Positions 1 through 9,444 of a stretch of 29,205 nucleotides of DNA are shown piece by piece. The notes beneath the pieces are model-generated. The model was given only the letters and a program-made list of their open reading frames with translations. It was not told where the DNA came from and ran no database searches. The stretch spans positions 1 to 29,205 of the forward strand of contig RCAB01000651.1 in assembly GCA_003640385.1 (NCBI GenBank), in the 5' to 3' direction. The position numbers and the translations under genes are program-made. This DNA comes from Setaria digitata. Taxonomy: Eukaryota > Nematoda > Chromadorea > Rhabditida > Setariidae. Every line of letters begins with the position of its first letter. Within the stretch, counting starts at the first letter, position 1.

Positions 1-158
1 AAAAAAAAAAAAAAAAAAAAAAAAACGATGTATGAATTTCATTTATCGCTTAATTGCAATTTTAATTGCAAAATGTGACAAATTGTTGTCATATTTTCTA
101 GGATTGGCTTCAGATTCCCTCAGGATGTACATATGTTTATCTTCAGATAACTGAATAC

Positions 159-237
159 CTTCGCAGTCTGCTTGCATTGATGGTATTATCATAATCAGAG
201 GACGGACAGATAAGCAAATCATCATTAGCCTCATTAT
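159..237 (-). CDS. possible internal exon of an unknown minus-strand gene
   Basis: On the minus strand a TTATTCTAG acceptor at 238-239 is followed by 79 bases open in one frame, ending at a GTATTC donor at 157-158. The frame is acidic and polar, beginning with residues NEANDDLLICPSSDY, and leaves two bases over at the end. The composition is unlike the surrounding AT-rich DNA. No partner exon can be joined: below it lies the poly-A at the window edge, and the nearest coding-like segment upstream is near 2.2 kb. The family is not recognised, and a chance open frame remains quite possible. Confidence 0.25.
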
Positions 238-420
238 CTAGAATAACTATGATCTTATTGCAGGTAAAATCAATTTATAATATAACAGTAAGTGAGATCT
301 TCTAGACACATTACTACAGGTACTCATTTTTTCTTTTCTCTCTCATACTTTAATTTATATCATACAATTTATTTATTTACCTTTGGAAAATTGGCGAGTG
401 ATAGAATTAATTATCGTAAT

Positions 421-664
421 TATTCATAAACCGATAATGAAAACTATTCATAATAGCGATAGTTATAATTTCCAATAACTATGTACAATGATATCCTGGT
501 AACAAGAAGTGGTAATATTCCACAGATTACTAATTAACAAATAATAATTATTATTCGTAATAATGTTTATAATAAATTGCAATATTGCATATATTATTCA
601 TGAACCGATAGTGACAACTATTCATAATAACGATGATAATAATGCAATAACTATACATAATAAT
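421..664. repeat. diverged direct repeat, two units about 174 bases apart
   Basis: A unit starting TATTCATAAACCGATAATGA at 421 recurs at 595 as TATTCATGAACCGATAGTGA. Both are followed by ACTATTCATAATA plus a CGAT-containing tail and a later CAATAACTAT motif. Similarity covers roughly 70 bases with scattered substitutions and small length changes. This looks like an old tandem duplication in non-coding DNA. Confidence 0.7.
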
Positions 665-2156
665 ACCCGAAACTTTGTTTATCTATTACTTATGAACTAG
701 CAATAATTATATAAAAATAAATAATAATAATTGTCCATTTAGATGAGAGCTATTCGTTTCTAATATTCAGTCAGTGAGCAATTTAATTACATTTTCAATT
801 TTGGGACTATTTAAAGGGTAAATAATACTAGACACTATTTTTTCGTGACCAATAATTGAAATTTTAATTAATCAATTAATTAATTTTTTTTTCATCCTGA
901 AACTAAGCACAGAAAAATTTCACTCAGATTTATTTATTAATCGTAATTATTGATCACTATAAAATTTGAATCTTTTTTTTTTTTTTGGCACTAATAACGG
1001 TACTTTTATTTTTATTTATAAAGAAGCAAAATGAAATACATTTTTGAACTTAATTATTATTTGATATTTCAAAAATTGGTTTAAGAAAAAAAAACAACAA
1101 AAATAGAGAAAGAGAAAAATTAACAAAATAGATTTTTTTTTTTTCACTTCCGACTTTATGATTTGCAAAGATTTTCATTTAAATGAGTAAAGATTAGATT
1201 AGTTCGAAAAAAAAAAAAAAAAAATTAGATTTTATGAGAGAAGTTAGACTATTTTGTTCATTCTAGAGAAATTAAGGTTCTGGTAGCAATGGAGTGATTT
1301 TCTCACAGAAATTTCACTTTAAAACTTTTCACTGAGTACATTTATTTTCCATTAACTAATTATATTAAATTTTTCGTTTCGAATAAATACTTTCATCTGA
1401 GGATTTAATTTGTGGGTTTGTTCAACGTTACCGGAATAAATTTGTATAACTTAATACTTAACAATAAATGGCACTCAATTCAGAATGAAAGATTTAAAAA
1501 ATCAAGAATTTTTTTTTTCTAAGTTTTTTTCTTTTTTTTAACTTACAAGAAATATTAAAATTTTCTCCAATACCACCGGAAAAAAATTGTTCATTTTGTT
1601 GAGAAACAAGAAAAGCAACATTTTTTTTTTCCAAGCTGTAAAATTTGTTTTAATTTAAACTGTTTTTGAATAAAAAGGTTTAAAATTTAAGTAACAATTC
1701 ATTTTTTTTTCCTACATATAGGCTTAACTGAAAAGCATAAATTTTCGTATGAATTTGCAAACTCAATTATAATAATTTCTAAAATTATTATACGAATGTT
1801 CTTTGCTATAACTGGCAGCACTAGCTATTATATTTCTAGTCATTTATTGCAAATTTTTATCCTGGAAAATGATCATTAATAACTAAAAATATGCTAGCAA
1901 TATATTTTATAGTAGTGATAAAATTAACAGTTGATAGAAGCAATATAATTGTAATTAATAATGATAAAGCTGATAGTAAATTTTTGATCATACAGTTATG
2001 GCGATGATAAGCAATACTTAGTAATAATTGTATATATTGTTGAATTTTAATCAAAAAAATTTTATGAATTTTCAAATCAGCACAAAAATAATTTAAAAAA
2101 AAAAAAATTAACCTACTACTTTCGCTAATTGGAAATTATTTAAGTAAAAGAAATGG

Positions 2157-2380
2157 TAAGAGGATAGGATTCAGAAGAAAAGAAAATTTTCGTATTTATA
2201 GTTGAATTTAAATTGATCTCTAAATTTGCATTCAAATTTGATAGGATAGATAAAAGTATGGTATCGAAGTTTAATTCATTTTTACGCTTATCATAACCGT
2301 TATCATTCGGTTGTCCTAAACGGCTAATGAGGAGAGGTACGGCAGAAAGTACGGTAAGATTCAATCGATAAACTTCAGTG
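2157..2380 (-). CDS. weak candidate coding segment, unknown protein
   Basis: A minus-strand frame of about 74 codons has mixed composition, with a hydrophobic stretch (LTVLSAVPLLISRL) followed by a polar part containing GQPNDNGYDKRKNE. It has no ATG at its start; the longest frame opens only with a TTG codon, so if real it is an internal exon. A TTTCAG acceptor lies just upstream, but it is followed at once by an in-frame stop. It could belong with the exon candidate at 159-237. It may equally be a chance frame, which is the safer reading in DNA this AT-rich. Confidence 0.15.
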
Positions 2381-3051
2381 AATTACTGAAATCAATTAAT
2401 TGAAATTTATTTAAGCTACTGAAATTAGATAATCAGTTCTGATTTGTGAATATGTTATCCATAAATGCTAAAAAGTTTTTTGTTTCTAATTGGCAGAATT
2501 TAAATTGAAATTTGCGCTAAAAGTTAACATTGAAACGTGATACTTAACGCTAAAATATGCACAGTGATTTATGGAATTATTATTACTTATTATATTATTA
2601 GGTACAATGGAAACTATTATTAAATATAATAGAGTTCTTATGAAAAAAAATTTTTGCCTTTTATCTTTTTTTTTTTCTACTAAAAAGAAAAAAAAATAAG
2701 ATTTATTAGCAAAATTTTTTTTTAAATATTAAAATTTCCTAAAATATTCTCTTCTATTTGATATATATTAGATATCAGAGAGAGAGAGACAAAAAAAAAA
2801 TAGACGGTATTTCCTATAGAAGCAATTTATTTTTTGATGAAATGAAGTTATTTACAAAGTTCGCTAATTTGAAATTTACGTAATTAAATTAATTGTTAGA
2901 ATATAGATATGCAAAATATGCGAGCAGATTAGAAATTGGATAAACAAAATTAGCTGGAAAAAATATGCATTGCTTCATTAATTAAATTATATAATTGTTT
3001 GAATAAACATTTCTTAAAGGAAAATGATAGATTAATTGAACATACTTGTTC

Positions 3052-3124
3052 TCAACACGTAGTCAAGCATGTGCTTGCGTGTTCAACACGTACTCAACTA
3101 TTGCTACAATACGTACGTACGTGT
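3052..3124. repeat. short direct repeats and hairpin with ACGT tandem
   Basis: TCAACACGTAGTCAA (3052-3066) is repeated as TCAACACGTACTCAA (3083-3097). Between them CAAGCA (3064-3069) and TGCTTG (3072-3077) form a stem with a two-base loop, flanked by AACACG (3054-3059) and CGTGTT (3078-3083). An ACGT tandem follows at about 3111-3123. The segment is richer in GC than its surroundings and lies about 60 bases upstream of the first recovered phosphatase exon. Confidence 0.65.
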
Positions 3125-3152
3125 CATAAAAATTCCTAAAGTTGACAAATAT

Positions 3153-3240
3153 TTCATCGCATTCGTTGAAAAATTAAAAATTTCAGGATGAGGCATCGGA
3201 TAAAATTCATCGCATTCGTCGAAAAATTAAAAAAATCAAG
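3153..3240 (+). repeat. tandem duplication spanning an intron-exon boundary
   Basis: TTCATCGCATTCGT at 3153 is repeated at 3206, and both copies continue into GAAAAATTAAAAA. The left copy (3153-3186) is intronic and ends in ATTTCAG, the acceptor of the first recovered phosphatase exon. The right copy (3206-3240) is exonic and ends in AAATCAAG. The 53-base offset and about 34-base units point to a local duplication in which one copy became, or already carried, the acceptor. Confidence 0.7.
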
Positions 3241-6200
3241 CGTAAAAGTCACCACAAAAAAAGTGATAAGGTGTAGGATTAATTAATTTAATTTTAGATT
3301 TATTGCAAAAAGCTTTCTTTCATTCTAACAATTTTACAAACTTTTGATGTATCGGAAATGTGAAATCTGAAAAAAAAAAAAAAAAAAGAATAAAATATAT
3401 ATATGTATATTTTTTGATTTTATAGCAGACTGGTGAATCACTGCAACTATTACGTTCGATACCTGTACCACTTGGTAGCAATCGCTCCAGGTACTAATTA
3501 TATAAATTTTCAGAAATAAATAATAAAAAATTCCTCCAACTATTCGATTATGTATTTGCTATCTGTTACCGGATTCCTTGATCCGGAAAGCACACAAATT
3601 TGAACTTTCATCTTTAGTTGATTAGTTTAACCCTTTAAAGAACTGTTTATTTCTTGCACTGTTGCAGCTACGGCATTACTTATGATTTTAGGTTCTTTCT
3701 CAACTAAAATTTAAAATTTCGCTTTTTTTTTTTGGAATATTCGAAATTCGTTTCATTCAACTTCTGAAAAAATTTTTCACTCATTGCACTAGAATATTCC
3801 TCATATATACATATATATAATTTTGCATTTTTTCTTTCGCTTTTCATCAACACTTTTTTCCCAAAATCTAAAATTGCTATTTACAGTTAAAATTAAAGAG
3901 TAATGAAAATGATATTTTTAAAATTTAAAATTAATCACGTCTGAATAAATCTACAGAGGGCAACAAATTATGAAAATGAAACATCGAACAGCAAGTACTT
4001 TTCCAGAAAAAGGTCTACCAATGTCAAGTTTAGATCGATCCGCTTCTGATACAACAACTCTTTCCACTGTTACTGTAATTAGCTTTTTTTGTTTTTTGAA
4101 TGGATAGACAGGGAATGATATCAGATGATAAGATTTAGTTTGGATAGCAGAAGATAAAGCTTCTTATCACTGTGTCTTTCTTGTTTTTTGGATAGAGAAA
4201 CAGGAAGTGCTACCAGATGATAAGAGTTGTAGATTAGTTAGGCTATCTGAAGATAGAATTTTTCATATTAAACAAAATATTGCATCAACATTTTTGATCA
4301 AATATCACTGCCAAGTAGTTTTTAGCATTTAAATTTCTACATTACTTCTTGTTGAAACATAGAATTTGAATTTAGATTATGATGACAAATTTAATTATTA
4401 TAATTATATTTAATACATGAATACATACATGTTGTACACTAAAATTTATATTACCATTCTTTTAAATACTATATTAATTTAAAATATATTTTATTAGGGA
4501 CGTGATGAAACGGAAACTGCTGATAGTCCATCAACAAGGTAAGATTTTAGTTTTTTGAACGAAAGAAAATTAAGTTATTAATATATTTTTAATATCTTAA
4601 TTTAATTCAATATTTAGCAAATATTTATAACATGTGAAATAATTCTGCAAAATCAAAAACTGTTCTCACTGACAATTTTAATTTGAACAAAAAAGCAACA
4701 AAATTTTAAAATATTAGACAAAAAAAAAAAAAACATGTTTTTATAAAATTTTTTTTTTTAGCAGTAGCGGTTCAAGGAAGAAAACAAGTAGAATATGAAT
4801 TAATTTTATCATAACTGATAAGTTTATTTCATGCATTAGTTTTTCATTTTCATTCAGCCTTTTCTTTTTGATTTAGGTCTTTTTTTTTTTGCTTTCAAAC
4901 AAATTACACAACAAATTTTTGGCAGGATAATTTGGATTCAAAAGTTTAAATTATAATTATAATTAATTTTACTATAATTGATAGGTTTACTTCATTTTTA
5001 CCAGAAAACTTGAAGAAATACAATTATTTAATTGATTTTATTTTGTTGAAAAGCTTGATCGAGTTTCTAATTTTAATAAAAAACAGCAATTCAATTATTT
5101 TATTTGCTAAAATTAAGCAAAAAAAAAAAAAACCATTCCAAACAATTGCTTTTCATAGAAGTAGTAAAGACACGAAAACGACGAGATCAATCAAAGAATC
5201 ATTTAAATCAAAGTTAGTTTCTTTTCCTTTTTTTTTTTTATCACTTCATTGAATTTATCAAATAAATCTTTTAGTATAAGCCAAACAAATTAGAATATGG
5301 AGCAAAAAAAAAAGGAAAAGAAACTGAAGTAAGAAGGATGATAACATCATCCTTATCACTAAATTAGTTCTTGTCAGTGAGTGAATTAAATCAACCAAAT
5401 GATAGCATCATTTAAACTGTCATTCTTGCAAGCCTATGGCCATTCGTCTAAGACTATTTCACCAACTGTGTAATTCCACCGAAATACTTTACTGTTAACT
5501 GAATAATTACCACTCCCATCTCTTTTCTCTCTCTTTCACTGCACAATTTTACATAATTAATTTCCTGTATTAATTAATTTAGAAACAAAAAGTTAATATA
5601 TTTTACTGCTTTTTTTTTTTTTTTTTTTTTTAGATCATATCAACAATAAGACAATTGATGATAATGTTACGCCATCATCGTATGCCTTGAATCCAACACA
5701 AACGAGCACATTACGTCAAGTATTTAAGAATTTAAAATTATTTAAATTAAAAATTTTTTTTATAGATTATTTGTTTTGAAGAGAAAAAAAATCGCTGGTT
5801 CATTAATTAATTAAATTCTTTTTTTTTTATCTCCGCCATCTTTTTTTTCCCTGCAGCTAATAATAAATTTAGCAATTTTAAGGTTTCGTAGTAACACTTT
5901 TTTATTTGTTTTTAAAGCAATATCCAAGCTTTTTTTTTGAGGAAAAAAAAAAGGATTAATACTAATTAATTATGCTCTTAAATAGGTAATCAAAGGTGAA
6001 AGAGGACCAATTAATGTGCTTCTAACTCAAGAAGATTCTCAAACATCTCAGATAAGTAATGCAGAAGGTGAAATACGTATCTATGAAACTCGCATGCAAA
6101 AACGTGTGAAGGAATTTGTCAATTATGTAAAAATAGAAAATTTGATTTTATGCTTTAAATTTGCTAAGCAAAAATTAAAGCATTCAAGTTGGATAAATCA

Positions 6201-9128
6201 TTAAGATGACTAATTAAGTGAAATGAATTATTTTTAAGAATTAGATGATTTTAATGCTTCATTTTTTTTTTTTTTTGCGACGTTCTAATAAATTGACATT
6301 ACTAGATATAAAATATTAAATTATATCCTATCTTCGTTCAGCTATTCAAATTAATGAATATAAAAATACCAGTTTATGAGTATGAATAGTTGATGAATAG
6401 TTCCATTTGAATTAATTAAAGTTTTTTTCAAAAAAAAAAAGAAATTGAATCTAGAAATGATTTAATTTTTATTAATATATAAAAATTTAAAGCATGCAAA
6501 TTTCAGACAATATATAAATGAATGAAATATTGAAACAGAGGCTATCGTATCATTCAATTTCGTTTTTATTTTGCCGTATGCATATATGTATAAGTATATG
6601 GTATATATGCATACGGTATATATATACCGTATATGTATATGTGGCAAAATAAAAACGCTGTACAGTGAATTAATTAACAGACTAATTAATTTGCAGTGTA
6701 TACGAACTTCTGTTGAAGCACTCATAGCACAGTATGAACAAATTCAAGCAGTGAAACCATCGAAAGCAAAAGCTTTTATCGGCATGCTACCTGTGAATTA
6801 TCATAAAAATCGTTATATTGGTAATTAACTTTTATTTTTGAAATTATGTGACGAATTAAATTTCCTTGAATTGGAAATAATTTAAAAATTACTAAAGCAA
6901 ATTAGCCAACTAGATTATTTTATTATGCAAAATTTAATTTGGTTATCCTAATACGGTATCACATACGGTATACTGAAAATGTTAGTATAAATATATGTAT
7001 TCATTAATGAAGCATATTAATATAATTGTACCAAAAGTTTCAGTTATTCCATGGCTAGTAAATTTACCGTAAGCATTTGATACCGTTTTTAGATGTATAC
7101 TGTTTGGACAGTACGCGGGTTATTTTACGGCAACGTGGTGGAGATTATATACATGCTAATTATGTCCGCCATAAAGTCCTTCAAAATGATTTTATTCTTA
7201 CACAGGCACCTAATATTTATTCCTGTTTCAATTTCTTTCTTTTTCCGCTTTTCTTTCTTTTTGTTGAATGAACTAAAATAAAAATAAAGTAAGTTTTAAT
7301 TGAAAGATGTTTGAATTTCTTTTTTTGTTGAACTTTTAATGACAATAATAACTAATTATTCATTTCACTTATTTAATTTTTATTCTGCTTATTATTTTTT
7401 AATAAAATTATATCTCAGTTAAAATTTTAAATCAATTTAAGTTTCATTATCAAATTATTTTCAGTAATATTAACCTGATCACTTATACTAATATTAATTA
7501 ATAGGGTCCGCTACCGAATACGGTAAGTGATTTTTGGGAAATGGTCTGGCAGGAACGATCTGGACTTATATTCATGCTCTGCAAATATGTAGAAGAGCAC
7601 AAAGTGAAGTGTGCCGAATATTTACCAACGTTAACATTCAAAAATTATTCTGAATTTTTATTTTATTTCAAAATTACTTCAAATTTTCGTTGAAATAATC
7701 AATTTTAATAGGTTGCAAAAAAAAAATAAGCTTAAATAATTTTTTATTTGCTTAAAGAAATTGAAAATCATTCGTTCTTTTATGCTTCTAGCAAAAATAA
7801 TTTTTTGTAGTATGAAGATTTGTAAACTTAGAGAGAAGTGGTGAGAGAGAGAGAGAGAAAGAGAGATAAAATGCCAAATATTCCATGTTGCATGTTGCAG
7901 TTTTCGTCAAAACTTTCCAGAAAATGAATAAAGTGGAGGTGAAATAATTAATTAGGCGAAGAAAATTTAATTAATTTTATCACTAAATGTAGATTACAAA
8001 CTCGTGTAATAATGCATGCTGGAATACGAATCGAATTACGAGAGCGTAGCACATCCAAAAGAGGCAATATTATCATGACACAATTACTGCTTAGTCGAGA
8101 AAATGCAAATCTTACGGTACTACATTATCAATGGCTATCATGGGCTGATCACATGGTATCAATGATTTCGACTATATCATATTGTTAGATTTATCAGTTT
8201 TCAAATATCCTAAGTGTTTCTTTTCTTTTTGTTTGCATTTCAGATATCCTTTTTAGGAAAATGGATTATTATTTCAGGCAGAGAAACGGGATAATTAATT
8301 ATTAATATTATTTCAGGTACCAGCAAATGATTACAAGACACCGTTTTATTTGTTGAAAAAATCTCGCGTTTCACCGACCTGTACTGTTGTACATTGCAGT
8401 GCTGGTGTAGGTCGTAGTGGTACTTTAGTTGCAATTGAACTTTGCTTAATGCAATTAGTAGCTGGTAATGAATTAGTCGTATCGGATATGGTTGCTTATA
8501 TGCGTCGAAAACGAGCTCATTCTGTACAGAGCAAGGAACAATATTTGTACATTTTCAGGTTTGCATTATTAGGAAATATGTATAACGTGATAACACTTTA
8601 TCACTCATCACTGATAGTTTACTTTGAACATTTAAAATTCACTCAAATACACAATACATGCCATAATCGTTTCTTAGTATAGCCAATCTATTGAAGAATT
8701 GCTAATAACTTCACTTCATGGTGTAATAATGATAACAATTCAACCAGAATAATCTTCATCTTCCTATCTAAATAATTAAGTAACTTACTATTAAGTGTAA
8801 AATATTACCCTAATTCCATAATTTCATCAATGTATAAGTCTTTTTTACATTATAATATCACATGAACATGAATCATCTGATTTAATCACTCTAACGCCAT
8901 ACATCAAATCAAAACAGTATGATAAGTCCAAATAATCTCCAATTCTCTACTGCAAAATACATTTAAATGATAATAACTATTGACATAAAAAAAAAAAGAC
9001 AGGCAATATCTTCATCATTATTTAGGGCATTACTTGATTTTGCTGTCAGCAATCATATTATTTGTGAACGAAAAATAAATCCATTCATTGAGCGATACCG
9101 ACAAATATGTCATTTCGATGAAACATAA
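3187..9128 (+). CDS. classical non-receptor-type protein tyrosine phosphatase, 5' end incomplete
   Basis: Exons: 3187-3270, 3426-3490, 3957-4074, 4498-4538, 4762-4787, 5159-5212, 5634-5719, 5986-6126, 6697-6820, 7093-7205, 7505-7629, 7993-8155, 8317-8558, 9026-9128, giving 494 codons plus stop with all phases consistent. The first 200 residues are basic, polar and probably disordered (KIKKIKRK, RKKTK and KTRKRR clusters). The PTP domain spans about residues 215-485: the KNRY pTyr loop, DYIHANYV, TQ joined to GPLPNTVSDFWEMVW, KVKCAEYLP, the acid loop, the catalytic loop HCSAGVGRSGT (Cys codon 8395-8397) and the Q-loop VQSKEQY. The enzyme removes phosphate from phosphotyrosine via the catalytic Cys and Arg. 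No signal peptide or membrane segment is seen. Odd points are WAD in place of WPD, a GC donor after 7205, and no start codon in the first recovered exon. The exact subfamily is not assigned. Confidence 0.88.
6561..6657. repeat. 97-base inverted repeat (hairpin or MITE-like) in a phosphatase intron
   Basis: Perfect 15-base arms, CGTTTTTATTTTGCC (6561-6575) and its complement (6643-6657), enclose a TATA-rich core. The core contains a perfect 22-base palindrome at 6611-6632 made of ATACGG, TATATATATA and CCGTAT. The element lies in the intron 6127-6696, ending 39 bases before the acceptor. Open frames here on both strands are symmetric artefacts of the palindrome. It could be a decayed MITE, an extruded AT palindrome or a hairpin RNA; no target-site duplication is obvious. 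Confidence 0.8.
7206..7504 (+). other. probable GC-AG intron of the phosphatase
   Basis: The upstream exon must end at 7205 after the codons for FILTQ, because the next exon opens with GPLPNTVSDFWEMVW and this join is the family's conserved TQGPLPNT block. The bases after 7205 are GCACCT, so the donor is GC. No GT nearby restores the frame. The acceptor is ATTAATAG at 7497-7504. Confidence 0.7.
7842..7866. repeat. GA microsatellite in intron
   Basis: A run of GA dinucleotides with one interruption lies in the phosphatase intron 7630-7992. A shorter similar GA run occurs near 2776-2789. No function is suggested. Confidence 0.8.
8683..8752 (+). other. possible alternative last exon of the phosphatase
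   Basis: After the donor at 8559, a TATAG acceptor at 8678-8682 could join in phase. It gives a short tail that starts SQSIEELLIT, ends in TIQPE and stops at 8750-8752. The exon at 9026-9128 is also in phase and fits the family better (ALLDFAVSNHI after QYLYIFR), so I treat that one as the main form. The alternative would end the protein soon after the Q-loop. Confidence 0.3.
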
Positions 9129-9444
9129 ACAATCATCATTGACCTAATACGTTAGATTCATGAAAATGTGAAATACAAATGAAAAAAAAAAAAATAATTG
9201 TTCAGTTATATGTGTGACCAATGTTTAATTCTGTGACCAATGTGACCAATACATACAAATTTAATTGAAATTTCAATTTAAATCTCAACGGAAAAAAAAA
9301 ACAAAATTTTCAAGCTACAACATCTTTTTTCTTCAATCAGTGAAAAGAAATAATATTCATATGTATTACATATATTTCTACGCATTCCTTTCTTTAAATA
9401 ACACATTCCATTATAGGTTAGCAAAGTTCAAATACAATTCATTT
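9129..9444. other. convergent intergenic region with TGTGACCAAT repeats
   Basis: This is the 3' flank of both the phosphatase (plus) and the mL52-like gene (minus). TGTGACCAAT occurs at 9213-9222, 9232-9241 and 9241-9250. I see no exact AATAAA on the plus strand between the phosphatase stop and 9445, so the poly(A) signals are either variants or further away. No additional gene is seen. Confidence 0.55.

Larger units (their letters stand above)
1..3186. other. AT-rich region without a confident gene
   Basis: This stretch holds homopolymer runs (poly-A at 1-25, several T and A tracts), a diverged direct repeat (421-490 and 595-664), a GA microsatellite near 2776-2789, and a cluster of short direct and inverted repeats at 3052-3124. 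The missing first exon or exons of the downstream phosphatase probably lie in its right part, but I found no ATG-containing exon in the required phase. Two minus-strand segments (159-237 and about 2157-2380) have coding-like frames and are listed separately at low confidence. Other open frames here are hydrophobic translations of AT-rich DNA and I leave them out. Confidence 0.6.

Noticed and set aside
1..25. Poly-A at the very start, considered as the tail of a retrotransposed transcript
   Set aside because: There is no element body or target-site duplication in view; similar A and T tracts are scattered through the window.
1857..2075. Minus-strand open frame of 72 codons with long Leu/Ile runs resembling membrane segments
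   Set aside because: The composition is what AT-rich DNA gives by chance; there is no splice or start context and no recognisable motif.
5010..5252. Plus-strand open frame of 80 codons containing HRSSKDTKTTRS
   Set aside because: It overlaps phosphatase exon 5159-5212 in another frame. The frame reading VVKTRKRRDQSKNH fits the phases of both neighbouring exons; this one does not.
6462..6828. Overlapping Tyr-rich frames on both strands
   Set aside because: They arise from the symmetric palindrome at 6561-6657. Only the exon 6697-6820 is supported.
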